Assembly: GCA_017554335.1 (NCBI GenBank)
Contig: JAFZIO010000032.1
Coordinates: forward strand, 1-64,000
Source of the DNA: Bacteroidales bacterium
Lineage (GTDB): Bacteria; Bacteroidota; Bacteroidia; Bacteroidales; UBA932
Direction of reading: 5' to 3'
Length of the DNA: 64,000 nt
In this document: piece by piece, positions 24,757 through 33,578 of the stretch
Layout: each line of letters begins with the position of its first letter
Numbering within the stretch: the first letter of the stretch is position 1
Notes under the pieces: model-generated
What the model was told of the DNA's origin: nothing
The model's database searches: none
The model's input: only the letters and a program-made list of their open reading frames with translations
Position numbers and translations under genes: made by a program

Positions 24757-25682
24757 CGGCGGCGCAGGACTATGGTGTCACCCTCGGCCGGTTTGTAGTC
24801 GGCAGACAGTTTGTTCATGCGGCGTATTGCCGAGAGTTTGACGCCGAAGCGCTGTGATACCGCCCTTAAGGACTCAGGCTCTTCTCCGAAGATGTACTTC
24901 TCGGAGCCACGGGCGCCCTTGTTCTTCTTCGCCTTCAGGAACACCACGTCACCGGCCTTGAGAGGCTCGGAGGCCTTGAGATCGTTAAATGAAAGCAACT
25001 CTTTGAGGAAGAGGCCGTTGACAGCAGCGATAGACGCGTAGTCATCACCTTCCACGGCATAGATGCAAGGAACGCCGTTGATTTCGTAAACCGTGCGGGA
25101 CAAGGAGAAATGATACTCTTCCTGGACCTTTACGGGCTTGACTTCAACGGGCTGCTCTACCACCTGAGGAGTCTCAGGCACAACGGTATCCTGGTCGAAA
25201 CGGTACAGCCTGTACTCTTCAATCACTTTGACAAGCTTCTCCGCATAGCGGGGGTCGGTGGCATAGCCGGCGCTCTTAAGCCCCACAGCCCATGCCTTGT
25301 AGTCGGTAGGTTCGAGCTCGAAGAGGCCCTTGTAGCGGTCCCTGTAGCGCAGGAAGTCAGAATGGTCGCGGAAAGAGGCTTCAGGATTGGAATAGACACG
25401 GAAGCACTCGTTTTCCTTGTCGTCGTCCCTGTACATCTTCTTTCCCCTCCAGTCCGCGTGGCACTTAATTCCGAAGTGGTTGTTGGCCTTGACGGCCAGG
25501 GCCGACTGGCCTGCGGCGGACTCCACGAGGCCCTGGGCAAGGGTGATGGATGCCGGTACACCGGTACGCTTCATCTCGGACCTGGCTATCGGAGCATACT
25601 TTTCTATGTACTTCTCATAGGCCCCGTCTGTCGCCGAAATGGCCAGCAGGGCAGCGAGTATAATGAACAAATACTTTTTCAC
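24753..25682 (-). CDS. Peptidoglycan hydrolase: GH73 glucosaminidase with two LysM domains
   Basis: 309 residues from a GTG at 25682, chosen because it gives a clean signal peptide (KKYLFIILAALLAISATDG) and begins just after the rnz stop, whereas longer frames run back into rnz. Residues about 25-170 are a FlgJ-type GH73 domain: ITLAQGLVESAAGQSALAVK contains the catalytic Glu, then NNHFGIKCHADWRGK. Two LysM modules follow (about 195-250 and 258-309), binding peptidoglycan. Its coupling to mltG joins two cell-wall lytic enzymes. Confidence 0.88.
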   Translation of the reverse strand: MKKYLFIILAALLAISATDGAYEKYIEKYAPIARSEMKRTGVPASITLAQGLVESAAGQSALAVKANNHFGIKCHADWRGKKMYRDDDKENECFRVYSNPEASFRDHSDFLRYRDRYKGLFELEPTDYKAWAVGLKSAGYATDPRYAEKLVKVIEEYRLYRFDQDTVVPETPQVVEQPVEVKPVKVQEEYHFSLSRTVYEINGVPCIYAVEGDDYASIAAVNGLFLKELLSFNDLKASEPLKAGDVVFLKAKKNKGARGSEKYIFGEEPESLRAVSQRFGVKLSAIRRMNKLSADYKPAEGDTIVLRRR

Positions 25683-25695
25683 AAGTGCGAAGATA

Positions 25696-26499
25696 CTAAA
25701 ATTCGAAAACATCGCAATCGGATGCCGCTTCGGCATTCGGAAATACTTCCCTGCACTCTGCAAGAAGCGCGCCGATATCTGCGATGCGGGAAGAATAATG
25801 GCCTATGACAAGCTTGCCGGCGCCGGCCTTAAGCGCGCATTCAGCTGCCTGCGCCGCCGTCGAATGGAAACGGACCGCGGCTTTGTCGGCCATGTCGTTC
25901 ATGTATGTCGCCTCGTGATAGAGGCAGGTTACGCCTTTTACGTACTCCGGAAGCTCGTCGAACGGAGCCGTATCGGAGCAGTAGGCGTAGGACTTGGCCA
26001 CGTAAGCGGGATTCTCCTGCCTGTGGCGTTCAGTTACGGTCTCGTCGAAGCGGAAACCGTAGCAGTCTATTTTATGCTTCAGCGGGAAAGCGCTGACCGT
26101 AAGATGCTTGGACGTATGGATCAGTTCCGGCGCCTTCATCTGGAGAGGATGGAAGCGGAGCTCGAACAGATCCTCGGATCCGAAATAGCTCTTGTAGAAA
26201 TTGAGTATGCCCCCCAGAGCCTGCGGCCCGTAGATATCAAGCGGAGCCGTACGCCCGTACATAGCCATGGAGTTCAGCAGACCGAACAGGCCGAAAAGAT
26301 GGTCTCCATGTATGTGGGAGATGAAAATGGCTTCCAGCTTCACGAAGGAGAAGTGGCACTTGCGCATCTGCTTCTGCGTCCCTTCACCACAATCAATAAG
26401 AAACAAGCGCCCGTTCGCAGTGAGCATCTGGGCGCTTGGATTTCTATCAGAAATGGGCATGGCCGAAGCCGTGCCCATTGTCGTGACGCTGAAGAGCAT
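25696..26499 (-). CDS. rnz: Ribonuclease Z
   Basis: 267 residues, somewhat shorter than the 300-310 usual. Metallo-beta-lactamase-fold endonuclease that trims tRNA 3' ends. Zinc ligands appear in SHIHGDHLFGLFGLL, and downstream in CSDT, CLYHEATYMND and GHYSS; HSTAAQAAECA is the characteristic RNase Z histidine motif. The start overlaps the rpsA stop as TAATG, so it is translationally coupled to ribosomal protein S1. Confidence 0.93.
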   Translation of the reverse strand: MLFSVTTMGTASAMPISDRNPSAQMLTANGRLFLIDCGEGTQKQMRKCHFSFVKLEAIFISHIHGDHLFGLFGLLNSMAMYGRTAPLDIYGPQALGGILNFYKSYFGSEDLFELRFHPLQMKAPELIHTSKHLTVSAFPLKHKIDCYGFRFDETVTERHRQENPAYVAKSYAYCSDTAPFDELPEYVKGVTCLYHEATYMNDMADKAAVRFHSTAAQAAECALKAGAGKLVIGHYSSRIADIGALLAECREVFPNAEAASDCDVFEF

Positions 26500-28301
26500 T
26501 ACTTGGAAGCCTTCTCGAGTTTCTCCTTGAGTGCTGCCAGGGCGTCGATGTCGCCGAGGGTGGCCTTCTCCACATTGGAGTTGACCTTCTTGACAGCCTT
26601 CTTGGTGGTCTCGGCCTCGGTAGCGGCGGCCTTCTCCTTCACCTCCTGGTAAGTGCGCAGGTGGCTGAGGATGATGCGGCGGGTGCTGCGACGGAGCTCG
26701 ACAACCTTGAACGGAAGCTTCTCGCCTGCAACTGCAGCCTTGCCGTCTTCCTTGACGATCTCGCGGTTGAAGGCAAATCCTTCCACGTCGCCGTCCAGGG
26801 TGATCATTGCGCCCTTGTCGGTGACGGAAGCTACGGTGCCCTCTACGGTGCTGCCCACGGGGAACTTGGCCTCAATCTCATCCCAAGGGTTGGTGGTGAG
26901 CTGCTTGTGGCCGAGGCTGAGTTTGTGGTTGGCCTCGTCGAAGTCGAGAATCTGGACCTCGATGGTGTCGCCTGCGTTGACAACCTCTGAAGGATGCTTG
27001 ATCTTGTTCCAGCTGAGGTCGCTGATGTGTACGAGACCCTCTACGCCGTCCTCAAGCTCAGCGAATACGCCGAAGTTGGTGACGTTGCGGACGGTAGCAG
27101 TGTGCTTGCTGCCGACGGGATACTTCTCGCGGATATTCTCCCAAGGATTGACGGTGAGCTGCTTGAGACCAAGGGAGATCTTGCGGGCCTCACGGTCGAT
27201 GCTGAGAACCTGTGCCTCAACTTCCTCACCCTGCTTCAGGAACTCCTGAGCGCTGTGGAGACGAGGGCTCCAGGACATTTCGCTAACATGTACGAGACCT
27301 TCCACGCCGGGTTCGATCTCGATGAATGCGCCGTAGTCTGCGAGCAGGATGACCTTACCCTTGACCTTGTCACCAACCTTGAGGTTAGGATCGAGGTTAT
27401 CCCAAGGATGAGGAGTAAGCTGCTTGAGACCGAGAGCGATGCGCTTCTGCTGCTCGTTGAAGTCGAGCACGACGACCTTGATCTTCTCGTCCAGGGAGAC
27501 GATCTCCTCGGGGTGGTTGACACGGCCCCAGGAAAGGTCGGTAATGTGAATGAGACCGTCCACACCGCCGAGGTCCACGAACACGCCGTAGTTGGTGATG
27601 TTCTTGACCACGCCCTCGAGGACCTGTCCCTTCTCGAGCTTACCGATGAGCTCGGCCCTCTTGGCCTCCTGCTCAGCCTCGAGCAGTGCCTTGTGGGACA
27701 CGACCACGTTGCGGTACTCGTTGTTTATCTTGACAATCTTGAAGTCAATGGTCTGGTTGACATACTGGTCGTAGTCACGGATAGGCTTGATGTCGATCTG
27801 GGAACCGGGCAGGAAAGCCTCGATACCGAATACGTCGACGATCATACCGCCCTTGGTGCGGGTCTTCACGAAACCCTTGACGACCTCGTCCTTCTCGAAC
27901 GCTTCATTGACTCTGTCCCAAGACTTGAGTGCACGTGCCTTCTTGTGGGAAAGGACGATTTGTCCCTTCTTGTCCTCAGGGGACTCCACGAGAACCTCCA
28001 CCTTGTCACCGACCTTGAGGTCAGGATTGTAGCGGAACTCAGTTGCCATGATGACACCCTCGCTCTTGCCACCGACGGAAACGACTACCTCACGCTTGTT
28101 GATAGCGGTGACTTCGCCTTCCTTGGTCTCGTTGGCGTCGATACGCGCGAGAGTCTTGTCGTACGCAGCCTCGATTTCCTCTTTCTCTGAAGCTCCGTAG
28201 ACATCTTTGCCGCTTTCAAACGCTTCCCAATCGAATTCTTCGGGAGCGACGGACGCATTCAGCATCTGAGCAGCCTTGGTTACTTTTTCTTCATTTTCCA
28301 T
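26499..28301 (-). CDS. rpsA: 30S ribosomal protein S1
   Basis: 600 residues with six S1 RNA-binding domains, starting near residues 55, 135, 225, 310, 395 and 480. Typical repeats are GVFVDLGGVDGLIHITDLSW and the paralogous GAFIEIEPGVEGLVHVSEMSW. S1 brings mRNA to the small subunit, which matters most where Shine-Dalgarno pairing is weak, as in this phylum. An acidic N-terminus and a Lys/Ala-rich C-tail flank the domains. First gene of the rpsA-rnz-glucosaminidase-mltG operon, with a leader of about 75 nt. Confidence 0.97.
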   Translation of the reverse strand: MENEEKVTKAAQMLNASVAPEEFDWEAFESGKDVYGASEKEEIEAAYDKTLARIDANETKEGEVTAINKREVVVSVGGKSEGVIMATEFRYNPDLKVGDKVEVLVESPEDKKGQIVLSHKKARALKSWDRVNEAFEKDEVVKGFVKTRTKGGMIVDVFGIEAFLPGSQIDIKPIRDYDQYVNQTIDFKIVKINNEYRNVVVSHKALLEAEQEAKRAELIGKLEKGQVLEGVVKNITNYGVFVDLGGVDGLIHITDLSWGRVNHPEEIVSLDEKIKVVVLDFNEQQKRIALGLKQLTPHPWDNLDPNLKVGDKVKGKVILLADYGAFIEIEPGVEGLVHVSEMSWSPRLHSAQEFLKQGEEVEAQVLSIDREARKISLGLKQLTVNPWENIREKYPVGSKHTATVRNVTNFGVFAELEDGVEGLVHISDLSWNKIKHPSEVVNAGDTIEVQILDFDEANHKLSLGHKQLTTNPWDEIEAKFPVGSTVEGTVASVTDKGAMITLDGDVEGFAFNREIVKEDGKAAVAGEKLPFKVVELRRSTRRIILSHLRTYQEVKEKAAATEAETTKKAVKKVNSNVEKATLGDIDALAALKEKLEKASK

Positions 28302-28379
28302 TTTAAACTAAACTTTTGAAAAACTAGTAATTAAACATTATGTATTGTGCTTGTGGGATTTCCATCCCTACAAAAGCGC
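28302..28379 (-). promoter_or_regulatory. rpsA 5' leader with small hairpin
   Basis: The leader between the promoter (28380-28388) and rpsA is about 75 nt, long for this window. A 5-bp hairpin GGGAT-GGAA-ATCCC (28355-28368) is followed by an A/T-rich unstructured tract up to the ATG. S1 represses its own translation in E. coli; a similar role here is only a guess. Confidence 0.35.
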
Positions 28380-28388
28380 GCAAATTTA
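28380..28388 (-). promoter_or_regulatory. -7 promoter box of the rpsA operon
   Basis: TAAATTTGC on the minus strand, exact match to TAnnTTTGC. Confidence 0.65.
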
Positions 28389-28423
28389 GGTAAAATAATT
28401 GATAATAAGAAAAATATTATTAT

Positions 28424-28431
28424 TATTTTTG
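28424..28431 (+). promoter_or_regulatory. -7 promoter box of pnuC, 4 nt from ATG
   Basis: TATTTTTG, then TGGT, then ATG at 28436. Predicts a leaderless pnuC-recR-mntP mRNA. Confidence 0.6.
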
Positions 28432-28435
28432 TGGT

Positions 28436-29068
28436 ATGGAAACGATACTTACCGCCCCCATTCTCCAGTGGTTTTCAGACAACCACTCCTGGATCCAGAT
28501 AATTCCGCTGGTATGCGGCATTACCTATATGACGCTCCAGATTTTCCAGCATAAGTGGATGTGGTACTTCAGCATACTCACTTCCATAGCAGCCCTGACG
28601 GTTGCCGTGACCAACTTGAATGACGGAACATGGGCTCCTCTCTGGGCTCAGGTAGCTTTGAATGCGTACCTTATCGTTATCGCCATAATAGGAATCATAC
28701 GCTGGCGCAAGTTCGATCAGGAAAGCGGCGGCAAGATTCACGTGGTGCACCTGACCAAGCAGCGCCTGCTGATGACATTCTGCACAATAGCCGTCCTTAC
28801 ACCCGTCTTGTCTTTCATTTTGAGCAAGACAAGCGACCCCATGCCGGTTCTGGATGCAGCATCCCTTGTCTTCAGCATCGTCGCGGCCTGGCTGCTTTCC
28901 CAGTCCCATGCCGAGCAGTACTTCTACTGGATTATCGCCAACACTCTCATAGTCTCCGTTTACGCCACACAGGAAAAATGGCTGATGGCTATCATGTATT
29001 CCCTGTACATAGTCACCTGCGTCATCGGCTTCATGAACTGGAAGAAGAACGGAGTTGTCGTTGAATGA
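28436..29068 (+). CDS. pnuC: Nicotinamide riboside/mononucleotide transporter PnuC
   Basis: 210 residues, about seven transmembrane helices. Facilitates uptake of nicotinamide riboside or a related vitamin for NAD synthesis. Family features are the Trp-rich early helix (QHKWMWYFSILTSI), the substrate motif WAQVALNAYLIVIAIIGIIRW, and the late YFYWIIANTLIVSVY / MYSLYIVTCVIGFMNWKK blocks. The ligand could also be another B vitamin, since PnuT/PnuX relatives share this fold, but no thiamine or riboflavin riboswitch precedes it. Its stop overlaps the recR start (ATGA). Confidence 0.88.
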   Translation: METILTAPILQWFSDNHSWIQIIPLVCGITYMTLQIFQHKWMWYFSILTSIAALTVAVTNLNDGTWAPLWAQVALNAYLIVIAIIGIIRWRKFDQESGGKIHVVHLTKQRLLMTFCTIAVLTPVLSFILSKTSDPMPVLDAASLVFSIVAAWLLSQSHAEQYFYWIIANTLIVSVYATQEKWLMAIMYSLYIVTCVIGFMNWKKNGVVVE

Positions 29069-29676
29069 TTCCTTCAGATAATTACCCTTCCTCGGCCCTC
29101 CGCGATGCGGTAGAGGCCATAAGCTCCCTGCCGGGAGTAGGAAGCCGCAGTGCCCTCAGGCTGGCGCTCCACCTCCTGAAGCAGCCGCCGGAGAAGATAC
29201 ACCGTTTTGCGTCCGCCGTCGACAATCTGGCGGAGGGCGTCCACTATTGCAAGACCTGCATGATGGTGGCCGACGGAGACCAGTGCGACATATGCGCCGA
29301 CTCCCGCCGCGACCATGATACCATCTGCGTAGTCGAGAGCGTCCGGGATGTCATGAGTATCGAGGCCACCGGTCAGTATCATGGTGTGTATCACGTACTT
29401 GGCGGCATAATCTCCCCCATCAACGGAGTTGGGCCGTCGGACCTTACCATCAGGGAACTGGTCGCACGCGTCGGCCCCGGAACCGAGGTCGTGCTGGCCC
29501 TTTCCGGCGACGTTGAAGGAGAAACCACGGCATTTTATATTTACCGTCAGATAGAAGGCAGCGGCTGCAAGGTTACAACTCTGGCCCGCGGCCTCGGATT
29601 CGGTGACGAACTGGAGTACGCCGATACGCTTACCCTCGGCCGCTCCATAGTCAACCGGCAGATTTTCAAACCTTAA
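29065..29676 (+). CDS. recR: Recombination mediator protein RecR
   Basis: 203 residues. Works with RecO (and RecF) to load RecA on gapped DNA. The helix-hairpin-helix lies at 18-30 (SLPGVGSRSALRLA), the zinc finger is CKTCMMVADGDQCDIC (four Cys), and the Toprim domain starts at CVVESVRDV and continues through YHVLGGIISPINGVGP. The C-terminal GDELEYADTLTLGRSI is typical. Translationally coupled to pnuC, with mntP 4 bp downstream. Confidence 0.96.
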   Translation: MIPSDNYPSSALRDAVEAISSLPGVGSRSALRLALHLLKQPPEKIHRFASAVDNLAEGVHYCKTCMMVADGDQCDICADSRRDHDTICVVESVRDVMSIEATGQYHGVYHVLGGIISPINGVGPSDLTIRELVARVGPGTEVVLALSGDVEGETTAFYIYRQIEGSGCKVTTLARGLGFGDELEYADTLTLGRSIVNRQIFKP

Positions 29677-29680
29677 GCTT

Positions 29681-30229
29681 ATGGGAATACTTGAGGCCAT
29701 TCTTGTGGCCGTTTCACTTTGCGCCGACTGCTTTGCCGTCACTCTCTGCTCGAGCGTGACACTTAAAGACTTGCGCTGGAATTCAGTGGCGAAAGTAGCC
29801 GCTGTTTTCGCCGTCATCCAGGCCGGGCTTCTGCTCGCCGGCTGGGCCTTCGGCAGCCTCTTTGCGTCTTACGTAATCAAGATATCGCACATCATAGGCT
29901 TCCTGCTGCTGCTCTACGTCGGCGGTTCTATGCTGTATGAGGGTATTCGCGGCAAGGAGGAAGTGCGAAAACTCGACAGCTGGCGCAACATCGTCCTCGG
30001 AGGCATAGCCACCAGCATCGACGCCCTTGCCGTCGGCGTCGCACAGTCCATGGAAGACACCAGCTGGAACGGCTTCCTGCCGCTGCTGATTGCCGTTTTC
30101 GCCGTCACCGCCCTCTCCGCCGTCCTCGGCATCTGCGGCGGCCGCTTCATCGGCAGGCGTGTCGGGCGCGTCGCCGAAATAATCGGCGGCCTCGTCCTCA
30201 TCGCCATCGGCGTCTCCCTCCTCTTCTAG
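29681..30229 (+). CDS. mntP: Manganese efflux pump MntP-like
   Basis: 182 residues with six predicted transmembrane helices in two repeats. MntP-family acidic residues are present in helix 1 (SLCADCFAVTL) and in the paralogous position of the second repeat (ATSIDALAVGV), where Asp residues bind the metal. Probably exports Mn2+ or a related divalent ion. No yybP-ykoY element is visible upstream, in keeping with its place as the third gene of the pnuC operon. Confidence 0.85.
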   Translation: MGILEAILVAVSLCADCFAVTLCSSVTLKDLRWNSVAKVAAVFAVIQAGLLLAGWAFGSLFASYVIKISHIIGFLLLLYVGGSMLYEGIRGKEEVRKLDSWRNIVLGGIATSIDALAVGVAQSMEDTSWNGFLPLLIAVFAVTALSAVLGICGGRFIGRRVGRVAEIIGGLVLIAIGVSLLF

Positions 30230-30248
30230 CAGCGCTGATAGAGGCAAC

Positions 30249-30332
30249 AGGCAGTCCGGTTGCGGGGCCTTTGGCTCCCGAAAAGGGAAGGGGCCCACGA
30301 AGTGGGAAGGCGCCCCGCGAACGGAGCTGCCT
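30249..30332. repeat. Family A structured intergenic element, copy 3
   Basis: Arms at 30249-30268 and 30312-30332 pair imperfectly (AGGCAG...GCGGGGC). The core is nearly that of copy 2 (GGGGCCTTTGGCTCCCGAAA), but the second hairpin reads CCCAC-gaa-GTGGG instead of CCCG-cttg-CGGG. Lies between convergent mntP and galM. Confidence 0.7.
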
Positions 30333-30360
30333 GGGCCGGCAAAAGCAGCGATGCGTTAAG

Positions 30361-31479
30361 CTACTTACAGCTGAAGCGGTAGGCGCAGGTGTGGCGATAG
30401 GTTTCGCCGGGGCGGAGAATGGTGTTAGGGAACTGCGGGTGATGGACGCTGTCCGGGAACTTCTGCGTCTCGAGGGCCAGGGCGCCGCGGAACACGATGG
30501 CGTGCCCGTACTTGTCGACCGTCTTGCCGTCCCCGAAGAAATTGCCGCTGTAGAACTGCAGGCCCGGCTGGTCGGAAAGGACCTCCATGAAGGTACCGGA
30601 CACGGGGTCGAACACGGTGGCGTTCACGGTAAGGGAACCAGTCCCGTCAACATCCAGCACCCAGTTATGATCGTACCCGTGACCGTTATGAAGCTGAACA
30701 TCATCGGCGTCGATACGCTCCCCTATCGGATGCGGCTCACGGAAATCGAAAGCCGTCCCGTCAAGCACCACCACCTCGTCGCCGGGAATGAGCTGCTCGT
30801 TCACGGGCGTTATAGCATACCCCTTGATCATAAGCATATGCCCGAGGATGTCGCCGTCGCCGCTGCCCTTAAGGTTGAAGAACGAATGGTGCGCCAGGTT
30901 CATGGGCGTAGGGGCATCGGTCGTTGCCTCAAACTCAACTTTCAGTGAGGAATCGGAAGTTAGCGTGAACGTGGCACTTATGGTCTTGTTGCCGGGAAAG
31001 CCGCCGAGGCCGTCGGGATGGACCACCCGCATCTTGATGCTGCTCTTTCCCTGCTCCACAACGTCCCAGACAAGATTGTCTATACCCACGAAACCGCCGT
31101 GCAGAGTATTCTCGCCGTCGTTCTTGTCAAGCTCATAGGTAACGCCGTCCAGCTCGAACGACGCCCCGCCTATGCGGTTCGCAACCGGTCCGGGGCTGGA
31201 GCCGAGAAAACGCTCGCCGGGATTGTTCACGTAGGCTTCGATGTTGCCGTATCCAATTACCACGTCCCGCAGGCAACCGTCCCTGTCGGGCACCCACAAC
31301 GACACTACGCGGGCGCCGTAATTCGTAATCTGCGCAGTCAGGCCGCCGCCCTGGATAGTGTAAAGGGATACCTGCTTGCCGTCGATTTCCGTATTGAACG
31401 CCGATTCCGGCAGGAGCTGAACGTGCTTGGCGCAAGCGGCAAACACCACGAGCGCCAGAATGGGAACGAGTCTTTTCAT
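30361..31479 (-). CDS. galM: Aldose 1-epimerase (lipoprotein)
   Basis: 372 residues from the ATG at 31479, which overlaps the corA stop (ATGA). Interconverts alpha and beta anomers of galactose or other aldoses. A lipoprotein signal ends in VVFAAC, so this mutarotase is exported, common in Bacteroidota where it serves glycan uptake. Family motifs: GARVVSLWVPD, NRIGGASFELDG, ENTLHGG, NLAHHSFFNLKG (catalytic His), GYDHNWVLD and PGLQFYSGNF, with the catalytic Glu in GALALETQKFPDS. Confidence 0.92.
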   Translation of the reverse strand: MKRLVPILALVVFAACAKHVQLLPESAFNTEIDGKQVSLYTIQGGGLTAQITNYGARVVSLWVPDRDGCLRDVVIGYGNIEAYVNNPGERFLGSSPGPVANRIGGASFELDGVTYELDKNDGENTLHGGFVGIDNLVWDVVEQGKSSIKMRVVHPDGLGGFPGNKTISATFTLTSDSSLKVEFEATTDAPTPMNLAHHSFFNLKGSGDGDILGHMLMIKGYAITPVNEQLIPGDEVVVLDGTAFDFREPHPIGERIDADDVQLHNGHGYDHNWVLDVDGTGSLTVNATVFDPVSGTFMEVLSDQPGLQFYSGNFFGDGKTVDKYGHAIVFRGALALETQKFPDSVHHPQFPNTILRPGETYRHTCAYRFSCK

Positions 31480-32429
31480 AACATTTTCTTGTGCTTGAAA
31501 ATCATCCAGATACCAACGATGAGGAAGACCATCAGGAGGGCAATCGCAAGCCAGGCCCACCACTTGTCGGCAAGAGGCAGGGTGACGTTCATGCCGTAGA
31601 AGCTGGCGACCAGGGTTGCAGGCATGAGGAGCAGCGAAATGAGGGTGAAAATCTTCATTATGCTGTTCTGCTCCAAGTTGATAAGGCCCACTACGGTCTC
31701 CTGCAGATACTCCAGCCTCTCAAAGGCGAAGTTGGTATGGTTGATCAGTGATGCTACGTCCTGGAGAATAACGCCAAGGTCCTCGCGGATATCGGAATTC
31801 TTAGGGCAGCGTTTACTCTTGATTATATTGGAAAGCAGTCGCTGCTTATCCACAATGTTCTCACGGACGAACATGGCGTTCTCCTGCAGCTGATTGATGT
31901 CCAGGAGGAACTCCTCGTTTATATCTTCCTGCTGGTTGATACGTTTGCTGAACTGGGAGACGTCTTTGGAGATAAGCTCCACGATATCTGCGTCCAGGTC
32001 CACACGTTTGTCCATAATCTCCACGAATACGGTGAAGCCGTCGGGGAACTGGTCCGGCAGGGCCTGGATCTTGCGCTGCAAGGTGTCGAAGGAACGGAGG
32101 GGAATCTCACGGAGGGTCGTGATGCTGCGGTCGGCCAAGATGAAGGATACAGGATCCATCAACATCTCGTCGTCGGCGGGAGACAAGAAGTTGGTGTTGG
32201 CGTATATGGCTTTGTCGTCCTCCCAGAAGCGGGAAGAACTTTCGATTTCCTCAGCTTGCGCCCGGCTTTGGATTTCCGTGTCGAGGAATGCCTCAACGGC
32301 CCGTTTTTCCTCACCGCTCGGGGAGATGAGGTCTATCCAGAGTACGTTGTCCTTGCCGATGGCAGTCAGTTGTTTTTCTGCTTGGGCGAGACGGATCTCA
32401 GCCCCGGAGCGGTAGAAAATTCTGATCAT
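31476..32429 (-). CDS. corA: CorA-family magnesium/divalent-cation channel
   Basis: 317 residues. A long cytoplasmic alpha/beta and coiled-coil domain (1-250) ends in two transmembrane helices; the selectivity motif is YGMN (in SFYGMNVTLP) after helix 1, and the basic tail is FKHKKML. Imports Mg2+ (possibly Co2+ or Ni2+). It is the one gene in the window with a strong Shine-Dalgarno: AGGAGG at 32438-32443, 8 nt before the ATG. Co-transcribed with galM through an ATGA overlap, an odd pairing functionally. Confidence 0.93.
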   Translation of the reverse strand: MIRIFYRSGAEIRLAQAEKQLTAIGKDNVLWIDLISPSGEEKRAVEAFLDTEIQSRAQAEEIESSSRFWEDDKAIYANTNFLSPADDEMLMDPVSFILADRSITTLREIPLRSFDTLQRKIQALPDQFPDGFTVFVEIMDKRVDLDADIVELISKDVSQFSKRINQQEDINEEFLLDINQLQENAMFVRENIVDKQRLLSNIIKSKRCPKNSDIREDLGVILQDVASLINHTNFAFERLEYLQETVVGLINLEQNSIMKIFTLISLLLMPATLVASFYGMNVTLPLADKWWAWLAIALLMVFLIVGIWMIFKHKKML

Positions 32430-32437
32430 CTTGCCTT

Positions 32438-32443
32438 CCTCCT
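32438..32443 (-). promoter_or_regulatory. Strong Shine-Dalgarno AGGAGG of corA
   Basis: A perfect AGGAGG at ideal spacing (8 nt). Most genes in this window have no such site, so corA translation may differ in strength or control. Confidence 0.7.
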
Positions 32444-32459
32444 ATTACAGCTCTATCCG

Positions 32460-32468
32460 GCAAAGGTA
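32460..32468 (-). promoter_or_regulatory. -7 promoter box of corA-galM
   Basis: TACCTTTGC on the minus strand, 30 nt upstream of the corA ATG, just after the fba terminator. Confidence 0.6.
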
Positions 32469-32479
32469 AAAATTTTTTA

Positions 32480-32520
32480 TAAAAAAAAGAGCCCGAATGA
32501 CTTCGGGCCCTTAATTTTTA
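32480..32520 (-). terminator. Intrinsic terminator of fba
   Basis: On the minus strand a 7-bp stem (GCCCGAA/TTCGGGC, loop of 4) is followed by TCTTTTTTTT. It sits 14 nt past the fba stop codon. Confidence 0.85.
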
Positions 32521-32533
32521 CGATTTTTTGATT

Positions 32534-33538
32534 CTACCTGGCTTTGCCGTTGGAACCGAGGACGTTGACAATCTTGTGAACGTACATCTTCTTCATCTCC
32601 TCACGTGCCGGCTTGAGGTACTGACGGGGATCGAAGTGGCTGGGGTTCTCAACAAAGTGCTTGCGGATGGCGGCGGTCATTGCAAGACGGCTGTCGGAGT
32701 CGATGTTGATCTTGCAGACTGCGCTCTTGGCGGCCTTGCGGAGCTGCTCCTCGGGGATACCGATTGCATTGGGAAGGTTGCCACCGTACTGGTTGCACAT
32801 GTCGACATACTCCTGAGGGACGGAGCTGGAACCGTGGAGAACGATGGGGAAACCAGGGAGTTTCTTCTCGATGGCCTTGAGCACGTCGAATGCGAGGGGC
32901 GGAGGTACCAGACGACCGGTCTGAGGGTCACGGGTGCACTGCTCGGGAGTGAACTTGTAAGCGCCGTGGCTGGTGCCGATGGAGATGGCGAGGGAGTCGC
33001 ACTTGGTCTTCTTGACGAAGTCGATAACCTCCTCGGGCTTGGTGTAATGGGATACTGCAGCGGAAACCTCATCCTCTACGCCAGCGAGTACTCCGAGCTC
33101 TGCCTCGACGGTGACGTCGTGCTTGTGGGCATAGTTGACAACCTTGCGGGTGAGCTTGACGTTCTCATCGTAAGGGAGGGAGGATGCGTCGATCATAACG
33201 GAGGAGAAACCGAAGTCTACGCAGCTCTTGCAGAGTTCGTAGCTGTCGCCGTGGTCGAGATGGAGAACAATCTGAGGCTTCTTCCAGCCAAGTTCCTTGG
33301 CATACTCGACAGCGCCCTGAGCCATATAACGGAGAAGGGTCTGGTTTGCATAGTTACGTGCACCCTTGCTCACCTGGAGGATGACGGGAGACTTGGTCTC
33401 CGCCGCGGCCTGGATGATGGCCTGGAGCTGCTCCATGTTGTTGAAGTTGAATGCGGGGATGGCGTAACCGCCCTTTACGGCCTTTGCGAACATCTCGCGG
33501 GTGTTCACCAGACCAAGATCTTTAAAGGAAACTTTCAT
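32534..33538 (-). CDS. fba: Class II fructose-1,6-bisphosphate aldolase
   Basis: 334 residues. Zn-dependent cleavage of fructose bisphosphate to dihydroxyacetone phosphate and glyceraldehyde 3-phosphate in glycolysis. YAIPAFNFNNMEQL opens the barrel; the zinc/catalytic region is VLHLDHGDSYELCKSCVDFGFSS; EAELGVLAGVEDEV carries the acidic ligand; SHGAYKF and VLHGSSSVPQEYV bind metal and phosphate; NIDSDSRLAMTAAIR is the last phosphate loop. The length and the SHGAYKF block indicate the type B (long) class II group. Monocistronic, with its own promoter and terminator. Confidence 0.97.
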   Translation of the reverse strand: MKVSFKDLGLVNTREMFAKAVKGGYAIPAFNFNNMEQLQAIIQAAAETKSPVILQVSKGARNYANQTLLRYMAQGAVEYAKELGWKKPQIVLHLDHGDSYELCKSCVDFGFSSVMIDASSLPYDENVKLTRKVVNYAHKHDVTVEAELGVLAGVEDEVSAAVSHYTKPEEVIDFVKKTKCDSLAISIGTSHGAYKFTPEQCTRDPQTGRLVPPPLAFDVLKAIEKKLPGFPIVLHGSSSVPQEYVDMCNQYGGNLPNAIGIPEEQLRKAAKSAVCKINIDSDSRLAMTAAIRKHFVENPSHFDPRQYLKPAREEMKKMYVHKIVNVLGSNGKAR

Positions 33539-33578
33539 AATTGATATAACAGTATAAACTAACGTTCTTGTAAATCAC

